This document shows, piece by piece, positions 25,901 through 36,300 of a stretch of 64,000 nt of DNA (positions are counted from its first letter, which is position 1; every line of letters begins with the position of its first letter). The position numbers were made by a program, and so were the translations under genes. Under the pieces are notes generated by a model. The model was given only the letters and a program-made list of their open reading frames with translations, was not told where the DNA came from and ran no database searches. Origin of the DNA: Lepus europaeus (taxonomy: Eukaryota > Chordata > Mammalia > Lagomorpha > Leporidae); the NCBI RefSeq assembly GCF_033115175.1, contig NC_084838.1, forward strand, positions 40,403,468 through 40,467,467, given 5' to 3'.

Positions 25901-27290
25901 AAAATTCTTCACCCAGGCTGGTCGTCCCCAATAAAGGCTACTCCTCGCTTGACCAGAGCCCAGATGAGAAGCCACTGGTTGCCCTTGACACAGACAGGTG
26001 CGTATGGAGACCTGGGGGCAGCTGGGCAAGCTGCAGGAACCTGTGTGAGCACAAGTGGGCGGTAACAGGCCACACCTGTTATATTGTCAGACTCGGGGTG
26101 TTCCTCAGCCAGGCGCTCTCTAAGGATGAATTCTCTGGGGAATGAAAATGTTTTTTTATAGGCAGTGGGGGCAGGACCTGCTGCCTTCCTTGAACAATTG
26201 ATCCTAAATGAGTTCTGATGTTGCCTCTGGACAGCAGATGCCACACTCACTGCCCTGTCCCCTCTAAGGGATGAGGCCTACTCCTGGGGAGAACACCTGG
26301 CTAGAAGTAGACTTTGGAAAATCCCAATCATCAAGACAGGGTGACTTGAGCCTTTAAAAAAAAATGGTAAGGAAAGGAGTGAAGAGAGTAGCAGCTTTAA
26401 AAGAGAGTTAAGGGTGACTGGGCTAGGGAGTCTTGTTTGTGAAAAATCATCTGTGTTGGCCCAGCAAGCACAGCTTTTATTTAGGTGGTGCTGTTTATTT
26501 GGAACTGGGACTTGGAGGGGTGTTGGCTGATGAAGGGGTGGGGTGTGCGGGGAGTGTTCCATCTACTGCGGCTGAGTCACTTCCTCTCTGCCCTCTTTCC
26601 TCCACGGCCAGCGATGATGACTTTGACATGTCCAGATACTCCTCCTCTGGCTACTCCTCTGCTGAGGTGAGGCCCCACGCCTTCCTGCCCCAGACCCCTC
26701 CATCCCGGCGGCGTGGGCCTCCGAATCATACCCCGAGAGGGGAAATAGATACGGCTGGGTGGAGCCCCGTAGGGGGCGGAGCCCGTGGGGGCGGGGTAAA
26801 CTCCAACAGAAATCACTGGCCTCCAGAGCGGAGCCCGGGTGGGAGCGGGGCTTGGACCAGGGCTCTTAGCGTCGGACCGGACCGGGGTCTGACCTGATGC
26901 AAATAGAATCAGGCTGAGGTGAGAAGTTGACTGTAGAATGGGGAGGGGGCCTATGGTGGGGCGGAGCCTCACGAGGCTGGGCGCCTGTCAGGGGCTGAGG
27001 CCAGAGCGGGGGTGGGGTGGGGGGCTCCCCGGGGATGGGGCTGAGGCGGGACGGGTCCTGGGGCTGCTGCCGGGCTCTGCAGGCAGCCTCCTCGCCGCCC
27101 TGAGCCTGACCTCCCTCCCCTTTGCCTACAGCAGATCAACCAAGACTTGAACATCCAGCTGCTGAAAGACGGCTACCGGTTAGACGAGATCCCTGACGAC
27201 GAGGACCTAGACCTCATCCCCCCCAAGTCCGTGAACCCCACCTGCATGTGCTGCCAGGCCACGTCCTCCACCGCCTGCCACATTCAGTAG
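22837..27290 (+). CDS. FAM219A: FAM219A, 3' five coding exons (5' end outside window)
   Basis: Spliced CDS join(22837..22936, 25569..25671, 25917..25997, 26612..26666, 27132..27290). It gives 498 nt, the last 165 residues plus stop. Every junction is GT-AG and the phases (1, 2, 2, 0) join without a frame break. The human protein as I recall it is 185 aa, so only a 20-residue first exon lies outside the window. The protein is small, soluble-looking and low in hydrophobics: an acidic start, a basic serine-containing middle (QKQREL-type helix, KKNNVMART), an acidic serine/tyrosine-rich patch (SDDDFDMSRYSSSGYSSAE), and a very conserved acidic, then cysteine-rich C-terminus (PDDEDLDLIPPKS, CMCCQAT). 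FAM219A has no established biochemical function; none is inferred here. The match to the remembered human sequence is close to identity. Confidence 0.95.
22937..25568 (+). other. FAM219A: FAM219A intron between first and second exons of the window
   Basis: 2.6 kb with no SINE. There is a possible L1-derived AT-rich part around 23950-24380 ('tgacttcattcttttaaatgg'), a probable L2 3' end at 25190-25350, and otherwise unassigned sequence. Confidence 0.85.
25190..25350 (+). repeat. L2 LINE 3' fragment
   Basis: 'cattcctgcctagaatgtgc', 'gaaggaagccttccctgatt' and a pyrimidine-rich end match the L2 3' pattern. Confidence 0.6.
25569..25671 (+). CDS. FAM219A: FAM219A coding exon
   Basis: Acceptor ttcccctgcag, donor ACAAG|gtagag. 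103 bp encoding EKQRELARKGSLKN through NNVMARTR. The GTAGAG donor is weaker than the others. Confidence 0.94.
25804..25834 (+). repeat. (GGGA/GGAA)n purine repeat in FAM219A intron
   Basis: About 30 nt of GGGA/AGGG units between two coding exons, with five G-triplets, so G-quadruplex formation is possible. Confidence 0.8.
25917..25997 (+). CDS. FAM219A: FAM219A coding exon
   Basis: Acceptor cttcacccag, donor GACAG|gtgcgt. 81 bp encoding LVVPNKGYSSLDQSPDEKP and the start of the acidic patch. Confidence 0.94.
25998..26611 (+). other. FAM219A: FAM219A intron, nothing else recognised
   Basis: 0.6 kb, G/T-rich towards the 3' end. No repeat or ORF of note. Confidence 0.85.
26612..26666 (+). CDS. 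FAM219A: FAM219A coding exon (acidic Ser/Tyr patch)
   Basis: 55 bp, acceptor cacggccag, donor GCTGAG|gtgagg. Encodes SDDDFDMSRYSSSGYSSAE, with several potential phosphorylation sites (inference). Confidence 0.94.
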
Positions 27291-27420
27291 CGGGCGGGCC
27301 GCCGCGGCCGCCGGGGGCGGGGCCGAGCGGGGGAGGTTGGACCGGGCAGGGGCCGACCCCTGCCAGCCCGTCGTCCACCTGCCCCCGGCCCCGCGCCGCC
27401 ACAGCCGCTAACCTTGTAAC
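26680..27420. promoter_or_regulatory. Intragenic CpG-rich block across FAM219A last intron and exon
   Basis: Dense CpG and GGGGCGG-type words in the last intron and around the stop codon. The intron also has many G-triplets (26938-27060) that could form G-quadruplexes. No transcription start can be read from this. Confidence 0.5.
27132..27290 (+). CDS. FAM219A: FAM219A terminal coding exon
   Basis: Acceptor gcctacag directly followed by CAG, a NAGNAG tandem acceptor; use of the second would drop one Gln. Encodes 52 residues, QINQDLNIQLLKDGY to STACHIQ, and stop TAG at 27288-27290. Confidence 0.95.
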   Translation, partial: QINQDLNIQLLKDGYRLDEIPDDEDLDLIPPKSVNPTCMCCQATSSTACHIQ

Positions 27421-27758
27421 AGTCATTGCTTCCTCCTATGGTAGGACGTGTACCTCTGTGTGTTCATGGAGCCGGAGAAACCAAAACCGGGTCTCTCTGC
27501 ACCCGGGGGCTGAGGAGGGGTGGGGGCTGTTGGCTCAGTTACTTGGGGGACTTCATCCAGCAGCTGCCCCCCTTACCAAGGCTGCAGTCCGGTGGCCGGG
27601 GTGGGGGATAAGACAATGGACGGCAGGGAGGACAACAGTTCTGAGTAGGGCTAGGGGTCACAAAGCCAGGGGCTTGTCCCCACCCCAGCGAAGCCGTGAA
27701 TCTTCCAGCCAGACCAGGAAAGGGGAGCTGAGGGAGAAAGGCCCAAGGCAGTGAGGAT

Positions 27759-27774
27759 GGGGGGGGGGGGGGGG
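27759..27774 (+). repeat. G16 homopolymer in FAM219A 3' UTR
   Basis: Sixteen consecutive G. Length in the assembly may be unreliable. Confidence 0.95.
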
Positions 27775-28317
27775 TGTCCCCAGCGCCCCCTGCCGGCCGG
27801 TGTACCTAAGTGGGCTTTGCCCCTCCTCTCCGGATGGGAAGTCTGGCAAAGCTGCCCAACGGGGATTCTGCCCCACCCATCAGATCACTGCCTTCCTCCT
27901 CCTCCTCTTTGCCTCATCCACCCCTCCCTTCTTTGCTGTCTGGGTATTGGAGAGAGTAAGTGAGCCTTAGAGATAGGCAGGAGCTTGGGGTTAAATGAAC
28001 TGTTCTCACTGGCCCCTACCCATTCATCTATCTTATGCCTGTGCTGTCCCCTTCTTATGCCTCCCCCGCCAACCCCATGCTTCTGTTTATTGGTCTCTGC
28101 CCCAGGCAAGGATCAGGGAGTAAGGCCAGCCCCCAACGTCCAAGATCTGCAAGGCTGGTCCCTGGGAAGTCTTCAAGGAGCAAGCTTATAATCCAGTGGG
28201 CGGAGAGGCTGCATGCGTGTGGCAGGGAGCGCTTGGCAGAACGTGTGTGTGTGGCTGAGGCTGTCGGGGTGTGTGTGTGTGATTGTGTGCCGACAGCGTG
28301 AGAGGCTGCTCAGCGGT

Positions 28318-28440
28318 GGACTGAGAGCCCTGGCCTGGGATCTGCTCCCGGCTCTGGCACCCTCCCCTTGGTCTTACCAAGCTCCGCACTTCCTCTGGGC
28401 TTCAGTCTCCTCAACTCTAAAATGAACAGCCCAGAAATCA
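28318..28440 (+). repeat. Probable MIR SINE fragment
   Basis: 'ggatctgctcccggctctgg' followed by 'cttcagtctcctcaactcta' and 'aaatgaacag' matches the MIR centre in order. Confidence 0.5.
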
Positions 28441-29405
28441 TTTTTTAGGGTCTTCTATGCCAGAAAGCATTTCTCCAGGATTCCTCTGGCGAGGTCTGGG
28501 GAGTTTTGTGTTTCTGAGTACGTGTGGGGAGCTCACCGAGTCCTGTGTCTGTGTGGAAAAGGGAAGGGGCCGCTCCTGCCAAGACCGCGTTGAGGTTCAC
28601 GTGGCTGTTTGGAAATGCACGTGTGTGTGTCTGTGAAGGTGTGCGTGCGTGCCAGTCCTGTCCTGTGTGGAGCTGTGTGGGGTGTTTGGGTCGGAATGTG
28701 TGCCCTGCTGCTTCTGCTGCTGTGGCTGATGTGGAGGCAGGGGACAGGGAAGCTGACAATGGAAAGAAGAGGGAAGACATGAGCAGAGCCTGGCCCTGGG
28801 GCTGGCGATGTGGACCTGCCCTCCTGCCAGGAAAAGTGAAAGTACAGATAGCCTCGGCTGGCTCAGGCCTGTGGCCCACAAAGTGTACGCCCCGGGGCCC
28901 AGGTCCTCACGCTGACACCCCACACACGGTGGTGTATCCACTCATACAGAGCCCACTCGCATGCTGCAAGCTGCAGTGGACGCATCCATAGCCCATTCTC
29001 TGGATGCCAGGCCTGGGAGGTGGGAGCTGGTGAGGGAGAAGTGAGAGGAGGGAGGGGGTGCTGGCTTAGGAAGGGTAGCACCACTCCCTGAACTGCACCC
29101 AAGATCTATTAACTCCAAAGTGTTGGGGTATAGCTCCCCACTCCCGACACCTCCAAACCCCCCCCCTCTGGTCCAGGGACCCTACATAATGAGAAAATGC
29201 CAGGGGAAGGCAAGGACAGAGAAGGTAAATGCGGGACCCTCAGGCCCATACTGGCCCCCATCTGAGTCCCTCTCTCCCACCCTGTTCAATGTCTCTGGCC
29301 CTGAGGAAGCCTGAGAAGCTCTCTCCCCACACAACATACTAGATCCCTGGCAGGCAAGGACTTCCAACTGAGGCAGTACTAGTGAGGTTGAGAGGGTAGG
29401 GATTG

Positions 29406-29427
29406 GCAGCAGCGGCGGCAGCAGCGT
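29406..29427 (+). repeat. CAG/CGG triplet tract
   Basis: Seven GCAGCG/GGC-type triplets in the FAM219A 3' UTR, imperfect and short. Confidence 0.75.
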
Positions 29428-29713
29428 CTGAGTCTGGGGAGAGCCTGTGGCTCCCTCCTTCCCTCTCTGGGAGGTTGGAGGGGAGGAATCAAGGCCTTAC
29501 CTTGCCCCCTGCCATCCTTCCCCCTTGTAGATACTGCCTTAACACTCCCTCTACCCTCAGCTGTGGCTACCACCCAGCCAGGTTTCTCCGTGCTCACTAA
29601 TTTATTTCCAGGAAGGTGTGTGGAAGACATGAGCCGTGTATAATATTTTTTTTAACATTTCCATTGCAGTATTGACCATCATCCTTGGTTGTGTATCGTG
29701 TAACACAAATAAT

Positions 29714-29719
29714 ATTAAA
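29714..29719 (+). terminator. FAM219A: ATTAAA poly(A) signal, likely FAM219A
   Basis: ATTAAA in an AT-rich context about 500 bp before the SPMIP6 start codon. The short spacing to the next gene fits the human arrangement as I recall it. Confidence 0.65.
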
Positions 29720-29739
29720 AGCATCAAATAAGCTAGCCT

Positions 29740-30232
29740 CAGCTCGCTATCTGGGGTGTGGGCAAAGGGCAGGTGGGCTGGGAAGGGGAGAGAAAGGATC
29801 CTCCAGCTGTACATGTCACATCACCTCCACCCATTGGTTCCCAGGGGTGCCACTAACCTGCGTGACCTGGGGTGAGTCACCTCTGTTCCTCTTCAGAGAT
29901 GTCTAGAAGGTCTCCGGAGGCCTTCTGAACTCTTGGAAATTGGACTTGAGGCAGGAAGTGGCCAGGAGACAGGAGGGAATTGGACCTCCTAACCAGGGAT
30001 GGGGCTGGGCCAGGTGATATCACAATGGGCAGTGCCCAGTTGGGAGGGGGAAGCAGAGTGAAGTGGGAGTAGGGAGGCTGTAGAGGAGGAAAGCTGAGGC
30101 ATCCTCCACAGCAGGGGGGCACAGCAGCTGGGGCACCTGCCGGGCTGGAGGTGTGGGGGGAGGGGTGGTCACTGATGTCCAGCAAGAGCCCTTGGTAGGT
30201 AGAGCCCACCACCGAATCCCCCAGACGCTACC
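29740..30232 (+). promoter_or_regulatory. SPMIP6: Compact spacer with SPMIP6 5' UTR/promoter
   Basis: Only ~0.5 kb separates the FAM219A poly(A) signal from the SPMIP6 ATG, so the SPMIP6 promoter and 5' UTR must lie here or overlap the FAM219A 3' UTR. A TGAGTCA AP-1-like word is at 29872-29878. No TATA box is evident. Individual sites are not asserted. Confidence 0.5.
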
Positions 30233-30367
30233 ATGTTCCTCTTCTCCCGGAAGACCAAGACCCCCATCAGCACCTACAATGACTCCTACAGGGCTCCTAC
30301 CTCCATCAAGGAGGTCTACAAGGACCCACCTCTGTGGGCCTGGGAGGCAAATAAGTTTGTGACCCCG
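30233..30367 (+). CDS. SPMIP6: SPMIP6 coding exon 1
   Basis: 45 codons from ATG to KFVTP, donor CCG|gtaagt (strong). The N-terminal ~45 residues are the most conserved part of the family. Confidence 0.95.
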
Positions 30368-33300
30368 GTAAGTGGAGGTTTGGGGGGGGGTGGGCCAGAG
30401 TTTATGGCCATGGCTGTCTAGATGGTTGGAAATGCAGGGTTGTCATCTTGTGTTTGTAATTATTTGTAGCTTTGCATTTGTGTTTTATTCATTTGCCTAG
30501 ACAAAGAATTCACAGTGGCATATAAAATAGTGCAAGATCCTGACCTCATGGAATTACATCAGCGTAAGAGGTAGGGAGAGATAGACAATAAACAAGAAAT
30601 AAGGATTTTATAAATTGTCCAAGGAAATCAATAGGGAACTAGAAATGGAAAGAGAGAGTTACCTAGTCCATGAAAGACCTCTTTTTCTCGAGATGACATT
30701 GAGTTGAGACTAGAAGGATGAGAGAGAACTAGTCATGTGAAGAGCTGAAAGTTCCAGAGTGATCAGAAAGTGCAAAGGTCCTGAGGCTGCCTGTGGGGAA
30801 AGGCCAGAAAATATTCTGTAGGCATATCTTTATACATGTGTATCCCAGGATCCTTGGGTCTGTGTGTGCCTGAAGACGGGTGACCAGGAGGGACTGTTCA
30901 GCTTTCACAAAAATGAGAGGACACCTCTGAGTCTGACTCTGCCTAAGAGAATTCATCTGGGTGCACCATCCAACAAAACATCACTGAGTATCTTTTTTTT
31001 TTTTAATTTTTTATTTGACAGAGTTAGACAGTGAGAGAGAGAGAGAAGGGTCTTCCTTCCGTTGGTTCACCCCCCCCCCCAAATGACCACTAAGGCTGGA
31101 GCTATGCTGATCTGAAGCCAGGAGCCAGGTGCTTCCTCCTGATCTCCCATGCGGGTGCAGGGGACCAAGCACTTGGGCCATCCTCCAGTGCCTTCCCGGG
31201 CCACAGCAGAGAGCTGGACTGGAAGAGGAGCAACCGGGACTAGAACCCGGTGCCCATGTGGGATGCCGGCGCCACAGGCAGAGGATTAACCAAGTGAGCC
31301 ACGGCGCCAGCCCCCACTGAGTATCTTCATGTACAGGCATCGAGAATACAAAAAGGAAAGACCATGGCCCGCTTTTGTGGAGGTTACAGCAAACAAGTGA
31401 ACAGAGGACGGTCACCAGTGTGGAGCAGACCCCGGTGGAGGCACAGGCTGATAGGGGAGCGCTTGGGGAGCTCAAGGGCAGGTCTACCGGGTGATCCAGG
31501 GGAGGAGGCTTCCAGCAGAGGAAAGCTGGGAGAGAAGGCAGCATGGGGGGGGCGGGGAGTGGCAGACCCAGACCCGGAACTGAGATTGCTGGAGCAGGAG
31601 CAGTTAGCCCTGTGGTGGAAGAGGAGCCTGCAGACTAAGAAGGGCCTTTCAGGCTATGATGGAGGCTCCAAGTTTCTGAACCTGCAAGTGTCATGGTTGA
31701 ATTAATTTTTTTAAGATTTATTTTATTTATTTGGAAGGCAAAGTTACTGAGAGAGAGAGAGAGAGAGTTTCCATCCACTGGTTCACTCCCCAAATGGCTG
31801 CCACAGCTGGAGCTGGGCCAGATTGAAGCCAGGAGCCAGAATCTTGGGCCATCCTCTGCTGCTTTCCCAGAAGCATTAGCAGGGAGCTGCATTGGAAATG
31901 GAGCAGCCAGGACTCAAACCAGCACCCATGTGGGATGCTGGCACTACAGGTGACAGCTTAACTCACTATGCCACAGTGCCAGCTCCCAGCATTAATTTTG
32001 TAAAGATTTCTTTTCTTTCTTTTTTTAATTTATTTAACAGAGTTACACAGTGAGAGAGACAGAGAGAAAGGTCTTCCTTCCATTGGTTCACCCCCAAAAT
32101 GGCCGCTATAGCCAGAGCTATGCTGATCCAAAGCCACAAGCCAGGTGCTTCCTCCTGGTCTCCCATGTGGGTGCAGGGGACCAAGCACTTGGGTCATCCT
32201 CCACTGCCTTCCCGGGCCACAGCAGAGAGCTGACTGGAAGAGGAGCAACCAGGACTAGAACCTGGCGCCCATATGGGATGCTGGTGACACAGGCAGAGGA
32301 TTAACAAAGTGAGCCACAGCACAGGCCCCAAGATTTCTTTTATTTAAAAAGCAGAAAGAGAGGGAGGGAGAGTGAGTCTTCCATCTACTGTTTCACTCCT
32401 CAAATGGCCAGAACAGCCAGAGCTGAGTCAAGCCACAGCCAGGAGCCCAGACTCCATTGGAGTCTCCCACGAGCAGGGGCCTAACCGTGGGTCATCTTCT
32501 ACTGCTTTCCCAAGTGCATTAGCAGGGAGTTGGATCAGAAGCAGTGCAGCTGGGACACGAATCAGCTCAGCTGTGGGATGCCAGTGTCACAGGCAGCGGC
32601 TTAACCCTCTGTGCCACGGTGCTGGCCCTAAGACAGCATTATTAGATAAAAGTCAGTGTCAAGTGTTGCTGACACAGAAGGGGACCTCTCGGATGTGGTA
32701 ACTTGGTGCCCTGACCAGAGAGCTTCAATGCCTGGCAAGGAGTGAAAGTCAGGTGGGTTAGCAGTAGGACTAAGAATGAAGCAAAGGCTTCTGCTCTGAC
32801 CATATAGTGGTCGAGAAAAACTACAGGACACTTCTGCTTTCAAAACAACCATGTCCTGCATAAAAACAAAATTTTATCTTGTTTTGGACTCATGGAGGTG
32901 AGTGGTAAGTATACTTAAAAAGACAGGTTTTCTGCAAGACCAGATGTCAATATCAGCACTACAGGAGGAAGCTTATGCCTTAAACTGGCCTTAAACTGGA
33001 GGAACTAAATCTGTAAATTCCAAACTGAACCAGAAAGTTCAATACCCTGGCTCCCTGACCTTCCAGAGTGCATGTGCGTGCACACACACACACAGATTAA
33101 TGTCTGTCTTCTGTGATGGAAAACATCCTTAATGTAGGTTTCCAGGTAGTCTTCAGAGTAAAGCCAATCAACTATGAGCTCACAAGAAATAAAATAAGCC
33201 TCCGCCTGCAGTGCAGGCATCTCATATGGGTTCTGGTTCGAGTCCTGGCTTCTCCACTTCAATCCAGCTCCCTGCTAATGTGCCTGGGAAACAGTGGAAG

Positions 33301-36300
33301 ATGGACTAAGTGCTTGGGCCCCTGAACCCACATGGGAGACCTGGATAAAGCTCCCAGCTCCTGGCTTCAGCCTGGCCAAGCCCCAGCCATTGTGGCCATT
33401 TGGGGAGTGAACCAGAAGATGGAAGTCCTCTCTCTGCCTCTGCCTCTCTTTCTCTCTCTCCCTCCCTACTCTGTATTTCTGCCTTTCAAATAAATAAATA
33501 ATTTTTAAAAACATGAAATTACTGATCAATAATCAAAACATTAATTTTTAAAATGAAAATTTTTAAAAAAGAACTGAATAGAAATTTTAGAAATGAGAAA
33601 TATATTTGTTAAGACCAAAAATCCAGTGACTGGGTTAAACAGCAGATCATACATTGCTGAAGAATTTTAATGAAATAAAAGATAGATTGAATTTCCCCAG
33701 AATGAAGCAGAGACAAACTGGAAAAATATTTATCTTTTAAGAAATCAAGCAATATTAAAGGACAGGATGAAAGATCCACACACATCCGACTGTACTCCCA
33801 GAAGGAAAGAAGTGAAAGAATAGGCATTATCTGAGGGGGAAAAGGCTCAGATTTTTCCAGAACCAATGAAAAATATGACTCCACAGATACAGAATCAAAG
33901 AAGAAATATTCCCCAGTTAAGTACTTCACGACAAACTACAGAACACCAGTGGAGAAATGCCCTTGAAAGCAGGGAGAGAGAAAATATCTTCAAAGTGTCA
34001 TTCTTTCAAGAACAAAGGGAAAAAATAGACATCTTCTGGTGAACACAAACTGAAATGTTTATTCCATTAGATCTATAGTAAAGCAACTTCTAAGGGTATA
34101 ATTTGGGGAGAAGGCAAGTCTGGGATGCAAGAAGGAAGGCGACAAACTGATGATAGACACAAGCAAATTTAAGAAAATATGAAAAACAATGGTTTTTATA
34201 ATATTTAAAGAAAGAACTAGGATGTTAGAAAACAATATTATTAAATTAGAACAGGGCAGAGTTAAGGTGTTCCAAGATCCTTCCATTGTTCTAAAGAGGG
34301 CACAAGACATTGTAGTTTTGTACTTTCAAATACTTCCAGAATTCCCTTCCCTCCGTGGTTCCCCAGCGGCCACAAAAGTTGCAAGAAATTTGGGAGACGA
34401 ATGAATGAGCAGCTGTTTTTACTTCTGAAGGTTGGTGTGGGGCACCAGGCACAGCGGGGCTTGCGCACGATGTTGCTGGTTTTGTAGTTTCTCTTATTAA
34501 CATAGGGCAGCATCCAACTACAATTCTTCAGTTCCAGCTGGATTGCCTCCTCCACCTTCTCTGGGACCTGGGCCAAGCGTGTGTGCAGCTCCGTGGCCAA
34601 GGGCACCAGTTCTCCCGAAGGCCAAACACATCATCAAGGTTGGCAGCAACAAGCCAGACGTAGGCTCTCGCTTGTCCTCATGGGCTCCTTTGTCCTTGCT
34701 CTTCCCCACGTCACATCCAGCTTTCCTTCCTGACAACAGGCATGCAGAGTTCTTAATGGGTTCCTGCGATTATGTAAAGTCTAACCCCTAAAATAACTCT
34801 CATATGACTCATAGTGGTTTTGCTTTCTAATATTTTAGTTTTGTTCCAAATGACTGATTCAGACACAATAACAAAAAGCTGAGCAAGTGAATAACTAACA
34901 TACAAAAGGGACTTTCAGGTTAAATGCACACACAGACTTTTTTAGATGGAGCACATATAAATGACAAAGTTTTGACTCTCCTGGAAGATACTACACTTCT
35001 AAATGTGTACTAACCTAATCGAATTGCTAGAAGGAGAAACTGACAACATCCAACATATTCCATTTTAACACACAACAATTACTGATAGGTCAAGCATTGC
35101 GGGAGGTGGCTTTACTCTCTGCGCCACAGCACTGGCCCCCAGAAATAACGTTCCAAGTAATGAGTCAAGCAAGAACTCAAAACAGAAATGTACAAATGCT
35201 CAGAACTGAAAAGACTGCATCTCGAAATTTGTGAAGAGCTTCAAGATTGGGGAGAAAAGCCTAAATGTTTGTCTACGTAAAGATAAAAGGTGAAACATGA
35301 AGAAGCAGAGGATCATATTTAATAAATTATGGGAGGAAAAACAGAATAAATGGAAAGTAATAGAATGGAGGTACTGATAAGAAGAAAAGCTAACCTAGAA
35401 AGCAAAGATTCAAAGGTCAACAGCCAAAAGTTGGTTCTTTGACAAGACTCATAAGATAAAATCTCTTCTGCTCAATCAAGAAAAAAAGACAAGAAAATAT
35501 GAATGGAAGAAGGGTCTAACCATGGATCTACAAGAATAAAAGATATTACAAGAATGTTCCAAACAAATTCATGCTAATAATTGAAAACCAATAGACAAAC
35601 ACTAGAAAAGTAAAATTTGCCAGTTCTAGAAGAATTAGAAAAAGCTGAGTGCTCCAATAACAATTAAGGAAATTAAACCAATAATTTTAAGCTTCCGACA
35701 AAGAAAATACCCAGCATAGGAAATTAGGGCTTTCGCAACTAACTCTTTACTAATAGGCCCACCTGGTCTGTCAGGTGTACTCTCTTCTTTATTTCTCTTC
35801 ATTAAACTTTGCTAGCATGCTTACTGCTAAAAAAAAAAAAAAAAAAAAAAAAAGTCTTCACAAACATTCAAGGTGAAGTTTATTTCAATCTTTTTTGTTA
35901 AATATTTATTTATTTATTTGAAAGTCAGAGTTACACAGAGAGAGGAGAGGCACAGAGAGAGAGAGGTCTTCCATCCGCTGGTTCACTCCCCAACTGGCTC
36001 CAATGACCGGACCTACACTGATCCAAAGCCAGTAGCCAGAAGCCTCCTCCAGGTCTTCCCATGCGGGTGCAGGAGCCCACGGACTTATGCCGTCTTCCAC
36101 TGCTTTCCCAGGCCACAGCAGAGAACTGAATCAGAAGAGGAGCAGCTAGGACTCGAACTGGCATCCATAAGGGATGCTGGCACTGCAGGCAATAGCTTTT
36201 ACCTGCTATGCCACAGCACTGGCCCCTTATTCAATATTACACAAAATCTTCCAGAGAACAGGAGAAAAGAAGATGCTTCCCAACTCATTCTATGAAGCCA

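Larger units (their letters stand above)
27291..29735 (+). other. FAM219A: FAM219A 3' UTR (inferred extent)
   Basis: Begins at the stop codon and is taken to the only convincing poly(A) signal before SPMIP6, ATTAAA at 29714. It contains a 16-G run (27759-27774), GT-rich stretches (28240-28290, 28610-28690), a MIR-like piece (~28318-28440) and a CAG/CGG triplet tract (29406-29427). The final ~70 nt are AT-rich, as is usual near a cleavage site. Confidence 0.7.

Noticed and set aside
26433-26897. 154-codon + strand ORF over the FAM219A acidic exon
   Set aside because: It only extends the real exon frame into flanking intron on both sides; the splice sites bound the true exon.
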